Part shown: positions 12,001-25,003 of the stretch, piece by piece
How positions within the stretch are numbered: position 1 is the stretch's first letter
Layout of the letters: the number at the start of each line of letters is the position of its first letter
Notes under the pieces: model-generated
What the model saw: only the letters and a program-made list of their open reading frames with translations
Databases searched by the model: none
What the model was told of the DNA's origin: nothing
Source of the DNA: Sarcocystis neurona
Taxonomy: Eukaryota > Apicomplexa > Conoidasida > Eucoccidiorida > Sarcocystidae
DNA: 64,000 bases
NCBI GenBank assembly: GCA_000727475.1
Contig: KL647289.1
Location: forward strand, 7,616,629 to 7,680,628
Reading direction: 5' to 3'
Translations under genes and position numbers: made by a program

Positions 12001-15000
12001 CTGATTCTCGGAAGCAGAAGTTTCTATTCCTCTCTGTGCACGTCTCCAGCGGGGCTTCTCTTCAGGTGCTTGAGTTTTTCACTCCCGGCAACACCCAGCC
12101 AATGCGCCGCACGTTTCGTGCAAAGAAGAGCTCGTTAGACTATTGGCCAGTCAACTCATCTACATTTTTTCTAAATGAAGATGTAGCGTGTCTGGTTCGC
12201 CTTTCTGGCGAAGCTTTACTGACCTGCTGCGCCGCTTCTGTCATCGCGTCCACTTCATCGAGGATAATAATTTTGTGGCGGCCGGGCGGAAGATCTCTCT
12301 TTTCTTTCGCAAAACTCTTCACTTTCTCCCGTATCACATCTATCGTTCTGCAAACACCCACGGCAGGGATACCCCAGCAGCACGACCGATGGGCGGCCAC
12401 AGAAAAATGGACTTGTCAGCTACAACGAAGAAGAAAAGGCACACACAGAAGCATATTTTGAAGGCAGCGGCGGACTGTGGGGTCGAGTGCACCCACAGCT
12501 ACACCACACAGCACATATACAGATGCATACGTTTCAATACATACGTAGAAAGAGACAGAGAGGGGCAGAGGTAGACATGTATGGGAGCGACATCCTAGTG
12601 CATACACACCTATTTATAGAGAGCACGTAGTATCACTTTGACCCTCCCCGCAAATGTACGTATTCTATAAAATTTCACGTCTGAGCAGGTAAATAGATGT
12701 GTCGCGTGGTGCGTGAGCAGTTATGTCTCCCTCGGTGCCCACGTCTCAACTCTTCTTCACTCTTCTCTGCAAGTGGGTTTTCCTGTGGACCCCGCATCGA
12801 CTGTGCGGGCGCGCGAGGACTTGCCGTTCATCGGAGGCGTTCAGTTCCATGGTACAAGTCCTCCACCGGTGCTGCAGAAGTTCTCTGCACAGACACAGCA
12901 CACTCGACGTCTTTCCTGTTCCAGGAGGACCCTGCAGCAAAAATCACAAGGGAGACGAAGCCATTCGCGACCAGCTGGCACGGGAAGCAAACAGGAAACA
13001 CGACCGTGGACGAGAGGACGCGGATCACGAAATAAAAGAGAAAACAGAGAAAACATCAAAACGGAAGGGAAGGAGAGAAAGCGAGGAAGAGCGAGACGGC
13101 CGTGGGGAAAAAGTGGCAAACTGCTCTGCACCACGTACATCTGTACAAGTAATGGACACAGACGACATCGGCAGAGGGCAAGCGGGGGATGCAGAAATAG
13201 AGAAAGAAGAAAAAGAAGTGTAAGTCGCAAAAAAAGTGGGGGCACACAGAGACGTATCAGGAGTCTGGCGACCAGCGTCTTCCACAGAAATAACACTCCA
13301 GACACCAATACTTTTCGGCAAACACATGCACCTCACAACCACGCACACACAAGTTGCAGTTCCATCTCTCTCTTTCTCTCTCCCTCTCCGTATACGTATG
13401 TTTCTTGTGTACTTGCAAGTATTCAGAATACAAGCACACACCTGTACGCATGCGTCTGTATACGCACAAGTTATCTTCCCATCTCTCTCTCTCCCTTCTG
13501 TCTCTTCCCCTATAGTTCTGATGTACTTGGCGGGTATTTAGAGTAGCAGCACATACGTATGTATGTGTACGTCTGCACGCATGCAGCGGCTCTTTGTGAA
13601 CTGCGTCATTGCGGAGACGTCGGCCCAAACAGGTAGCAGCTAGCTTCCAAAGTGTCGTACACGTATGCGGAGAATGGGCTACATTTGATGAAGCAGCTAG
13701 TGAGTACAGTATAGCTTTTCTCGCTTGCCTCCGGGTTTATGCTGTCCACGTCCCTACGCCGATCTAAATACATTTATATATGTGTGGTGCCGGAGGCAGA
13801 CACCGACGTCCACGTAGTTTTGCAGACACGTATGCGAAAAGTTAGACATAAGGGTAGGGCGGCTGGCACGCGTTTTGCTCCCACCAGTGCAGACGCAGTT
13901 GCGAGAGACATATCCTCTCCTTATCAAATCTCCAACATTCTGTTGGCCGCCGATTTCTTCAGACGGGTTTTCCACTTACACCCGCTATCACGTACATGCA
14001 GATATAGTTTCCCATACATATGTGTACAAATGCAGAAACGTAGACCCGTATACATGCTTGTGCAGACGTAGATATCGGTACTCCTCCCCAGGTAAAGGGA
14101 AACACGAGTGTATTCTAGTCCTACGTCTGCGTGTATATATTTGCGTCTCCGCACGCAGATGGTGGACCGGTGGGTGACGTCGTATACAGTTGGTGGCCAG
14201 TAGGTCAGGAACGAACGACCTCTGCGAAGCAGTGTCCATATGTATCATCAAAGACACAAGTATACTCAGTATACAAATTTTCCTTCGCGTCCGGTCAACA
14301 CCATCCCTCGCCCTGCATCTGCCCCGCTCCCGTTATTATCGGTCTGCCTATACAAGTAAGAGCGCGCGTCTCACACACTGCTGCTGCACCTGTACATAGC
14401 CGCACAGAAGCGGTCGGCCTCATGTTTCCCCGCGGAGCGAACAGAGAGCCAGTCCCGCACGGTTCTTCTAGCTGCACGGCTGGCCACCGTCTTCTCTCTG
14501 TATCTCTCTCCTCTTTTTGGCGTCTCCTATCTCTCTCGTTGTCGTCTACTAACGAATGCAGACGACGGCCTGAAGCAGCTGCAGGCACCAGCCTTCGTGT
14601 GATGGCGGGGCTGCAGTTTTCGTCTGATGGCCGGGCTGCAGCTGCTGCCGCCGGGGTTGGCGCGCAGCAGGACGGAGAGCGCGTCTCTTTGTCAACTTGT
14701 TAGGAGTGCACCTACACGTACGCACAGAGAGACATCGCGTCAAAGCGAAAAAGGCAGCGGGAGCGTCGCCTGCTGCATTGTGGCACAACGACGCCGGTCT
14801 ACCTACCGCCAGCATGAGGTGCGGCACGTTGCCTTCTTTCGCGATGATAGTTAGTCGTCGAAGGACTTCTTCATTGCCCACAACGTCCTCCAGCGTCTCT
14901 GGCCGATACTTCTCGATCCATATAGAATTCAGCGGATTTTCTGCTGCCACTGTTGCCGCCGCGTTTGCTCCTGCTGCTGCTCCTCTCGGTCCCTCTCTTC

Positions 15001-15247
15001 CTCTCCCTACGGGCGCTGCTGTGTCGCCTCCTCCTCCTCCTCCTTTTTCTCCTAACTTGCCTGCTGCCGCTGCGGCTGCAGTTGCTGGAGGTGCTTCTCC
15101 TCCCGCGGCTGCCGCTGCTTCTTCTCTTGCTACCTTCGTCTGCGAAGACGCCTGCTGCTCTGCATCCGAGGGTCTGCTGCTGCCTGCCACCCGCTGACTA
15201 CTCACGGCCGCAAGGCCATCTCCTGCGTACTCCACTTCCACGTCCAT
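6079..15247 (-). CDS. RFC2: Replication factor C small subunit (human RFC2 / yeast Rfc4 type), 7 exons
   Basis: AAA+ subunit of the RFC clamp loader, which loads PCNA at primer-template junctions in the nucleus. Exons, 5' to 3' on the minus strand: 15247-14807, 12931-12825, 12347-12224, 11078-10944, 8887-8720, 7456-7256, 6137-6079. All junctions close in phase (411 codons). An Ala/Gly-rich N-terminal extension of about 105 residues precedes [20 protein letters not shown]. Then come Walker A (GPPGTGKT), ELNASDER, Walker B (IIILDEVD), sensor 1 (ACNSS), the RFC box EPIQSRC, sensor 2 ([12 protein letters not shown]) and a C-terminal collar helix ([17 protein letters not shown]). The VCDNPPPD segment after exon 5 supports the RFC2/Rfc4 group over other small subunits. 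The intron after exon 2 is GC-AG. Exon 7 can end at an immediate TAA or splice at the overlapping GTAAGT, so the last 10-15 residues are uncertain. Confidence 0.96.
9981..10340. repeat. Degenerate TA/CA-rich simple repeat in an RFC2 intron
   Basis: About 360 bp of interspersed ACATATATATG, GTAC and TATATA motifs lie within the 2,056-bp intron between RFC2 exons 4 and 5. A similar block occupies 11131-11280 in the preceding intron. Translations are Tyr/Ile/Thr/Cys-rich artefacts, not genes. Confidence 0.85.
11131..11280. repeat. TA-rich simple repeat in an RFC2 intron
   Basis: A stretch of (TA)n and TATACGTATATAC-type near-palindromic repeats lies in the intron between RFC2 exons 3 and 4. A (TG)n run follows at about 11530-11552. 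Confidence 0.8.
12819..12824 (-). other. Non-canonical GC splice donor (GC-AG intron) in RFC2
   Basis: Exon 2 ends GAACG and the intron begins GCAAGT, with no GT at the junction. The next exon starts AACGATAGATGTG after TTTGCAG. Only this junction gives the conserved [12 protein letters not shown], where human RFC2 has SNDRGIDVVRNK. GCAAGT is the usual form of GC donors. Confidence 0.85.
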
Positions 15248-18200
15248 TGTTGTCGCTATCTTCCGGCCACAGACACATGCGCACGAGTACAAACGAAGTA
15301 CCAAGGACGTCTGGGCAGTCGGCCACTGCAATGCAAGAAACCTAGACAGCAGTTTCGCTCAGTCGACAAAGTCTCCACGCCTGCAACGGGCTTCGTGCGT
15401 ACCAAAAAAACAAGAGTTCCACGACAGTGCGTAACGGCGCGCGAGATATATACGCGCCCACGTGATTAGTCCTGACTCCCGTGTCCGGCGCTGTCCTGTC
15501 TCTCTATGGGGAACGACTCGAAGCCTGACGCGTAGATGGTGAGCACGCTACAAATATCTACCAGAATCGCGGCTCCGACATTCTGCGTTGGTTCTCCGCC
15601 AGTCTGGAACTAGAAGAGTTCTTCCTGCACACATTTGGCGAGCTGCTTCTTAAAAATACTACAGACTCAGACGGGCGTGTTGAAGTGCATAACGCCCATA
15701 CAGCTATTACGCGACGCAGGAAAGAGAAGAAGGAGCGCAGAGCAGTTCCTTTGAACCGAAGAATGCTTCTCGACACTCGGTTAGTTCTCACGTGTTTTGC
15801 AGCTCCCTTTAAACCCCCACAGAGTCCTGCAGAAAACGGATATCAACCTGCACGTACGTCGAGATGACTGTGTACAGATATATAGATGAGGACGCACCGG
15901 CACATCTGCATACGTGTATGTAGGTGTGTATGTAGGCGAACGCGAAGGTCAGAAGGAGTGTTGGTTTCTTGCGTATTGAAGCGAAGGCGAACCGCACGCG
16001 TAGAAATTCCCTGCCGCAGACAAAGTCAAATGTCTGCGTCTTCTGCTTCTTTCCTCCGTTACCGGAACGAACAGCAAAGCACGCTCAACGGGATCCGCTA
16101 CTGAGAGAGCCAACTTGTTTGGGAGAGAAACATTACTAAACATAGATGGACCGCTCCACTCACACTCTACACAGCAGTGGACGCGCGCCAGGGTTATACG
16201 ACAACGTCCACGCGGAGAGGCGTTTACGTACACGTCCGTTTTCGAAAAGGGTAGATCCACATAATTCTGGAGAGGACACCGTAGTACGAGCCGGACGAAT
16301 AGATTGTCCACGGCAGCTTTCTGGATTAAAATCGCCGGTAGAGCAGCGAACTAGGGCGACGAACAGCCAAGGACCGTGTTGTTTAAGGAAATCGGAGAAC
16401 CCGGAAGAAGCCAAGGCTGAGGCCGGCATGTCCGCGACCGGAGACTACACGTGTGTATGAGAAAATACAGAAATGTCTCCCTAAGTTTGTGTTCACCAGG
16501 ACAGAAAAGCAGATATTCTGCACGCTGACGGAAACAGTGTACTCACGTACAATTCTTCGTATGTGTGTCGGTGGAGACGGCGCGGCAGGCTTATGCACCA
16601 GAATCTACACGGCAGAGGCGAGGGGGAGCTCTCCAATATACCCGACTAGGCATTTCCTGCGGCAGAAGAGAACACAGATACTGAAAGCTGCTCCGTCTTC
16701 GAGAAAGAGTTTGAAGGACACGTTAATAATCACGGTTGGTCGGCTTGGTGTAGAAGCACAGAGCGGGGCAGGAACTGACCCGTGACGCAAACTCAACACG
16801 TGTCAAGACCCCACTTGGAGGACAATAATACAGGAGAATTGAAATTGATAGGAGAGCTCCACAATAACGTGTTTCAAGCTCTGTGTGGTACGTAAGTCGT
16901 AATTAGGTGGCTATGTACAGAATGGTAAGTACCGGCTGCTACAAGGGTGTAGCCGTCTTCAGGCGGGGGGTTGTGCGCGGTGCGCAGTGGGAATACGCGC
17001 CGGCTCCAACACGGAGGTGCTACGGGAATACGAATAAAAAAAAAAGTAGTACATGAGAAGCACCAGTAAGAGGATGAAGACTGTGTCCGAAAACAAGCCG
17101 TCGCTTTTTCAAGTTGAGGGTCGTGTGCAGCGATCTAGAGCCCTCTCCGTTGCGCTGCTGTGCACTTGCATGCATGTCGAAATATTTCCACGTAAGACGC
17201 AGTGAGGTGGAGCGTCCGGCCTATTATTGATTCGTACGTACAAGGCGTAGACATGCACGTGTACACACAGCGATAATTGTACATCTAATGACTTGGCAGA
17301 CATGTGAGCGGCACCTACTTAACGCAAGCATGTACTCAATAGTACACAAACGTACATGTGTGTGCAGGCTGCGCTTATGTTTTGTACGTCTGCACACATG
17401 CGAGTCCCAATTAGTTAATCGGATGCAAGTGTAATTTACTCTATTCTTTTGTAGAGAGGCGTTGGTCTCCGTTATGCACCAGAACATATATCTGTGTACT
17501 AACGCATATAGGTCAGTGGAGGTTCTTTGGTTGAGTCACGTCGATCGACAGGGGGCCAGCTTGGACATGCAGCGTCACTGGAATAGCAAGTTGTCGCTTT
17601 GTCACACCGAGCTTACTTACCGTTAGCGCGCGCTTGATTGTACGGATACCTTTTTTCACAGAACTGAACTCCTGCCTCTGCTCCCCCGGGTGTATATGGT
17701 GCATACACTTTGTGCCCATTTTTCCTTCGCTCTCACGACTGTGGTAGCCAGCACTTACGTGTAAGGTCGTGGCACGCTGTACGGAGTGAAACCAGCTTTC
17801 AAGCATCCCGCGGAAGAAACCACGTTTCTAGCCGCCTGCTCCGAAATCCCTGTCACAAATTTGAAGATATCTGGCACATGTGCCACTGTACATATGTGCG
17901 CAGCCAAGCGCAAGCACACACCGAGAAATACTCAGTTCCCGTTGTACATTGTGTAATAGACATCACAGAGTGATCCGGTCAAAAGTGGCCCGAAGTGCAT
18001 AATGACATTGCTGCGTTTGCGCTCGTACACGTACGCCACACACTCGTGCATACGTATGTAAAAGCGTGGACTTTATAACCAGATGACGTAGAGAACAGTC
18101 TGCGCCCACCTGTGACAATATGGCGACCCGCCTGTCTCCCTAATCACGACTGCTGGGTTCTGCGTGGTGGACTCAAGCAGCTGCGTACGAAGTAGAATGC

Positions 18201-21200
18201 GTGCGACACGTGCAGTTGTGTGGACGAGAGCCCGGACTCAACGTCACTGCCACACTTGTGTCCACCCGCCACGTGGAACCATGGAGGTTCGCACCTATTC
18301 AGTTACGCACGCCTAGAACTATCCACATTACTTTGCCTGCTTATCTTTAAGGTGCTGTCCTGAACGTATTACAATGTACGATGTGCCCCTCGTGGGGAAG
18401 CAGGAACTCATATGTCCACCAGCAATGGAAGAATGAAGTTTTCCTTTTCGCTCTTTAATGAAATGCCCTGAAGTGCACCCACAAATTCAAGCCGCCGCGC
18501 TTCTGCGGGTACTGCGATGCGAAACCGTGGGGTTCTATACCATCGAGGGACGGTTTTGGAGGTGGAGCGTAGCACGGTATTTTGCGACGTAGTTGCTACG
18601 CTGTTGCTTGTTAGCGTTTGTCTCTCCCTCGACCTGGTGTTGACCTGCGCCACATAGAGATGCCCATTCTAGGTGAAATGCTCTCAGCATTTCTGAGGGC
18701 CCTACGTGAAGTTCAAAACGCTTCGTCGCTAGACTTTTGCCCTTGTCTTCGTCGCACTGGAACGCAGAACACAAACTGTGTCTATGCGCCCGCTTAGACC
18801 GGACACCCCAGGAACTACGAATGATGTAGCATACAACGGTGCTACGCCATCTACAGTTTCTACGTCAAATGACCTAAACTCGTGATAGACCCCCATAGTC
18901 TACCACGAGTTGACACGTATACACTTGTCGGGGAACTTGCATTCTCCCGTCCGCCGTGTATACACTTAGGCAGAGAACGATATCGCTCTCTACTGCGAAG
19001 TGCTTCAAGGCCCGTGGACATACATGCGTAGTTTCGTGACCTTCTGTGTTGTCGTGCGCATCTCGTGGCTAACGTACTCAATAATGTAAAGCCAGCAGTC
19101 CCCCTACAGAAGAACATCGCGTGGACACGCCGAAAGTCGACATCAGCAACTCAACCCTGAAATTCCCCGCTCGCGTTTGCTGCACTCGCGCACATACTTC
19201 TGTAAGCGAAGCGTGCGTTCGTATTGGCGTTGTACCATTCCAGCATTTACTCACAAAAACACCTTTGGACCCAAGTGCTGTTTACCAATTTTTATATATC
19301 CTCCAGAAACAACTCTTATGCGATTCCTCTCCGCATTGTGCATGTGAGAACACAGCTGTCTGCAATCCGTCTACGCGAACCGCTACCGCCTGGCCAGCGC
19401 ACACCAGCGAGTTCTGTAGTATGACCTACTGCTGCTTGTTGCAAACGCTCTTGCAGAGGCGGCATCTGCCATCGTGACACGACCCATCAGCTGATTCATC
19501 AACACCGGAGCGTAGAGATGTCGCCGAGGAATGGTCGAACTGATATCGGTAATCACTACATACCGTTCCGTCGTCTGAAGATGGTCGCAGCTGATATCCG
19601 TCTGAGTGCAGGGTGTTGCAGACCCGTAGAGAAATCTCATTGTTGCATGTTTTCTTCCCTTAAGGCACAGTATTGTGCGCGTTGATGAAATCCATGTGGG
19701 AGGAGGTGAACGACTAGCTTTTCGCCTTTGCCACCCATATATGAGGTCGCCTGCATGTCGGTAACCTTGGCTCACACGCCCACACATGCAGATGCGCAGC
19801 GCCACCACTCGTGTATCCGCACGTTCATGCTCTGCGGAGACATGAAGTACGACCAAGCGCAATGTGCTGATCGTCAAGGGTAAATGTATGTATGCTTCGA
19901 ATCTGTCACGGGGGTGATTTCCTCCCCAAGGATGAGCAGTTCGCGTCTACAAGTTCATATCACGTGAGCAATAATGATAGAGGTCCGATGAATCCATTAT
20001 GTTTCAACATGAAAGACGGTGCTGCGCCTGCTGTACTTATCGACGAAATAGAAGCATGACAGGGTACTAACTCAGTACTTGTGCGTTCACCTGATAACTG
20101 CGTGTCCTCCCAAGCCATCCGGTGCCCAAAGACCTCTGTACATCGGAACAGCGACTACGCCTTGCCACCGCGGAAAGGCTGCATTGACTTGTGAAAGAGG
20201 TGCGATCCCGGAAGAGGAGATAAGGGCTCGAGAGCGTTACCCCTGAAGCGGCCCGAGCTCTGTATATCGAAACAACGACTACGCCTTGCCACCACCCAGG
20301 GGCTGCATCAAACTGTGAGCGAGATGCGATCCAGAGAAAGCGGAAGAGTAGACTCGAGGGCGTTACCCCGAAAGACCCAGCGTCCCTCGCCAGCAGGCAA
20401 GTTTGACTATTTGCCAGGGAAGGAATATTTGGAAGCTTGTTTATGCATGCTCCGAAGCGCGTGCCAGCAGCTTATTGCGGGGCTGTGCTCAACGGCCTAC
20501 CCTTGCGCGCACGTATGACTTTGTGTACTTACGAGTGTATGCGTGTTGCTATACGGGCAGATGCGTATACGTGTAGAATGTTTTGGGAAAAGCAGCATGA
20601 CTTCAAAGCTGCAGCGTGTGCCTACACAAGAGGACGCAACTCTGTACTGGCTCGTATGCATAGTTGAACAAAGTGGTGGGACACAGTAGTGTCGCCGTGA
20701 AAGGCGTAGCTGGGTAAGTAACAGCGCCTGTGACACAGTTGCATCGGCCTATATAGATCACAGAGTCGGTTTTACCGCATAACATCGGCGTATGCTGATC
20801 GAACAGAGGATTTCTGTTGGCGCCTGAGAACTCGGATTAAGACGGTTCTCTGTCGAGGTAGTCTACGTTGCGCGTGGCTTACTGTTCGAAGCTGGGGCTG
20901 GGCGGTATCCACGTAGCACTAGACAGCACGAATCAATACGGAATGTTGTTTGCACAGGACCCCTTCAACGGACTAGCGACACGCAACAACTGCACGTTAT
21001 CATACAGTTCGCCGAATTAGAGACGCGCAACGAAATAACTACTGCTCGAGAGACCCTGCCATGTTGAGGAGAGAAGTCATTCGACGACAGGGATACCTAG
21101 ACCGACTGCGTTGGCACTTGAAAAGCGACACCAACGTCAAGAAACTCTGTTGTGGTAGGCGTGTGAGCCCATGTATGGAGCCACGTGAGCGTTGAACGGT

Positions 21201-24200
21201 GAATGGCTTAGTCTGTAGTTTGCGTATGCATCAGAGGGACAAGGGAATAAATTCTCCCCCTGAACTCACATATGTAGCCACAGCTTACACATGGAAGCGT
21301 TCGCGTGAAAGCACACAGTGAAGAAAGGGAGAAGGCGCTGGAATTGACACCGTCGGAGGTGACATCGGGTGCAGGACGAGCATGTGCCGCACGCTCTCCT
21401 GGGGGTCTTCACAACTCATTGTTTTACCTGCTGTTGTACGACTGTGCCGTATTACCTCACATACAGTGATAAGAAGCAAGCGGGCTGCTTCTTCTCTTGC
21501 GCACACGCACAGGTGAACACTGGAAAAGTCTTAAAGCAAAAGGCGAGTCTTTTCACGCGGACGGTCCTGTACAATTAACTGTCCCTGCCCGATGCCCGCC
21601 GTCCCAGCGCTTTGTCGGCTTGGATGCATAAAACAAACTGTCCTCCACCAGTTTACGCCAGCCGTAACAGTCCGTAGGGTCTCCCTTTCTGTTGCCGGAC
21701 GTCTGGAGCGAAGAAGTGTGAATCTCTTCCAGGCGTCGCTGGAGCGAGTACGCAGCAGAAAGAAGCACACTTGCCCCCGTGTCTTTGATGTTAGCTCTGC
21801 TTCGCACCCCTGTGTGCTCAGACGAAAATGCTCTGTACGAGAAGGTGGTGTACAACGGCGTATTCACTCGTATGGCTGCAGTGGCGGAATCTAACTAACT
21901 GCACGGTCTGCGTTCGTTACCACTATCGTGCCCGTACTTCCAGAGTGGACCACAATGCTAGTTACAGCTAAGTTTGCACCAGAACGTTGCTCTGCTGGTG
22001 CTCCTTGGCAATCATTCATCATAGACTATCTATCGTGATATCTGCCCGTATATTTTCCCGTGCTGCGTGCTTTCCGGGTGTGCAGTCTACGCAGAAGCCA
22101 CAGACTTCCTAGTCATTCCAGCTTCCATAACTATGTCACGGCAGCTCTGAATGCAACCATGTGGGCCAGCCATGTAGGCATACGTGGTTACGTTTCCGGG
22201 TGCGCTTGACTATGTGCGAGCAAACAGCAAAACCTTCGAGTGATCTCCTCCTGGAAACCCTTTTTACATAATAGTGTGTTGAATTATATGCGTAGGCAAA
22301 GCTGTGCGTTCGCGTTCTCCCCTGCACAGTGTGCGTCCTCCATTGTCGCATTCAAGACGTACACGGTGGTCAATGCACCTTGGGAGGCTGTCACTTTTGC
22401 CGTGTTCCCTTCAAGTTCGAGTCCTCTCTCTCTGCTTCGGCAAGTTTCCTGTGTGTCGTCGCTTCGGTGGTCCCCCGCATGAGCACCCGACCCAATCGTC
22501 GACAAGGGAATTCCCTACCAAGGTATTCTTTAGAGGTTTAGCACGTATGTGTGTACCACATATGTGCATACCTGTCGGTTGGTAGTGAGCGGGTCCCAGC
22601 TGGAGTCGTGTGTAAAAGTGAATACATGTGTGTACCTGCCGGTAGGCGGTGAGTCGGTCCCACATGGAGTCGTACAATGAACACATTCGCTGGTCATACA
22701 TAAATACGTGCACACGCACGAAGGGAAGCGCGGCGTCTGCACACGGGAAGCCGCTGTAAATGGTGACGTCCTCTGCATTCATTACTGTTTCACCCCAGGT
22801 AGGCTCTACAGCAGATAAAGCCGACGGCACTATGTATCCCTCTGGAAGTGCGATTGACGCCGTTCGCCAAGCTGCATCCCTTTGGCGTTGCTGGTGCTGC
22901 AATACTCATGCCCGCTGTCAAGCAGGGCAGGTGTCCCGTGGCACTCGCGCAAATCCCCCTCAACGTCATTTCGAATGGGTAGTGAAAGATATAACTCTAA
23001 CCTCCCTTTTGCATCTCAGGTAGCCTAGTATTTACTGAGATGGGAGCAACTTTGTAATGCGGCTGATTTTGCGCGGCTGCTGCCATGAGGTAATGGTGGT
23101 GCTGCCGTTGCTACGGATACGGCGCCGGTACTTGCTCCTCTCACTTCCGCACGTTCCTGCAGTGCTGTTGGTGCGGCGGTTCCTGCCACTTAGGGGACTT
23201 TACACATAATTATGTTCTGCCAAATACAATATCGAGTACGACATTAAAGTGTGGCGGGTTCTGAAAGTCTAGTTGTACCCAGCGTCCTTCTACACACCAT
23301 GGTATAGCATACACTGCACATTTACCCGAAGTGTCCTTCAGTACTCATGTGTTCTCTAAAGATATATCTAAGCAGTAAGACCCCTATGCAGCTACACATG
23401 GCGACGCATACACGGACAGATATTTCCATGCAGGTTACACACGCCGCATACAGGGACAGATACCTCGATGCAGGTTTGTACGTTCATGGATGCGTATGCA
23501 AGTGTGAAGGGCTCCATGCGGAGGGCCATAGAACCGTGTGTTTGTTGAACCGCCATGTGTACTGCGTGCCTGTGCACTTTTGCAAGATGTAGATACATGT
23601 GCTCATATATGTAAACGTACGCACAAGTTGTAATAACGCCTGTATTTCTACGTACACTTCCGTGTTTGGTAGGCGTCATGGGCGAAATATACCACCAGCC
23701 TCTTTGTATGTGGTGCACGGGGCTCATGCAAACTGCGGTGCTACCGCTGCGCCTCTTGCTTGCCGCTGCTCCTTTTGGGCGTTGCTGTAGCTGCCGCGGG
23801 TCGTGCAGTTGCTGCCAATGCTGTTAAAAGCGCTTCTCCCAAACCAGGTGCTGTGCATACTTTGTGTATATCTATCTGTATCATAGCGTGTACTGGAGCC
23901 ACTAACAGTGTTGTTGCGTTTGTTTCGAGAAAGAACGCTCACAATTATCGGTGTGGGTAGTGCGTTTCATTTCTTGCCCCCCCTGTCCCGCGGAGCGGCG
24001 GGCGCGTAGAGGAAACGGCGTTTCGTTTTTAACATTCTCTGCCACACGAGTTCTCCACTTTTTTTTCCCCCCCGAACTCTTGTCCGTCGCATGTTGTCGT
24101 CCACGACTACCTCCTGTCGACGTACTGTATCATTTGCCCCTTCTCACTCCCATTCTTCGCTCGTAAGGACGCATCCCTTTCATGCCTTTTCCCATTCATT

Positions 24201-25003
24201 AGTCGTCAACGGAATATCTCTCCCGGTATCCATCGTGCACCACCCCTCAGTCTTTGTGTCCGTATTCTTTACCTTTCGAAAGTGCGACGAGGTCTGCGTT
24301 TGCGAGACGGGCATTTCTGCGACCTGCTAGGGAGACGGTGGTTTTTGGTGCGACGTTTCCGTTTCTCCCCGTGGAGAAAGGCTTTTCGTGTACGTACAAA
24401 CATGTACGGGGCTACATATGCGTTTATAGCCTACAAAGGAGTAAATTTGTGCGCGCAACACATCAGTGTACGGACACGGATGAGACAGGACGGAGGAAGA
24501 GAGCGAGAGCAGTGACACGCGAGAGTAGTGCTTCTCTCGACTGCCCTCCGCTCTCGTCTGAATATATCCTCCCCCTCCGTCCCGATTTTGCTGTTCTGCG
24601 AGCGGGGACTTTCCTGCCTCGCGTCTTAGTTGCATCGTATTCTCTGCGGTGAATTTTCGTCCGCAGTACGTCGTATCCCTTCTGTGTACCGCTTGCAGCA
24701 CCCTCTTCCGTTAACCACCTCGTGCTGGTGCCTCATCGCATCTCCTCCTGTACCTTCGTTGCTATTTCATATTTTACCAGATGTACAGTGCCAGTCCGTC
24801 GGAATAGTCGTACGATGGCCACCGCTGAGGGGCATGTCTGACGTCCCGTTTCAGCGGTTTCGGAAGGTTTTCTCGTATTTAACCGAGAGAAACTGCGGGC
24901 GCTGCGCCCAGAAGGCACGTCGTATCCGAGTTTGTTGCAGAACTCGTCCCGCTGCTCCCTCGTATTTAGCCGTTGTATTCGGTGCGTCGTAGTCGTCGGA
25001 AAG
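15248..25003. other. 9.7 kb stretch between divergent RFC2 and LUC7 genes, no supported gene
   Basis: It separates the RFC2 start (15247) from the LUC7 start (25004) and must hold both promoters and 5' leaders. The last 1 kb is pyrimidine-rich (CCTCTCTC-type runs at 23970-24780), consistent with a transcribed leader. It contains the 124-bp duplication at 20131-20385. The longest chance frame, 19383-19877 (-), has no recognisable motif or splice context, so I call nothing there. Confidence 0.55.
20131..20385. repeat. Imperfect direct duplication, period 124 bp
   Basis: The 17-base core GACTACGCCTTGCCACC occurs at 20153 and 20277. Similar flanks surround it in both copies: CTCTGTA.ATCG before, then GGCTGCAT, GTGCGATCC-like and GAGGGCGTTACCCC-like blocks after. 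Confidence 0.85.

Noticed and set aside
19383..19877. 164-codon minus-strand open frame in the 9.7-kb gap
   Set aside because: No motif, no splice context and no neighbouring exons. A frame of this length is expected by chance in about 50% GC DNA of this size.
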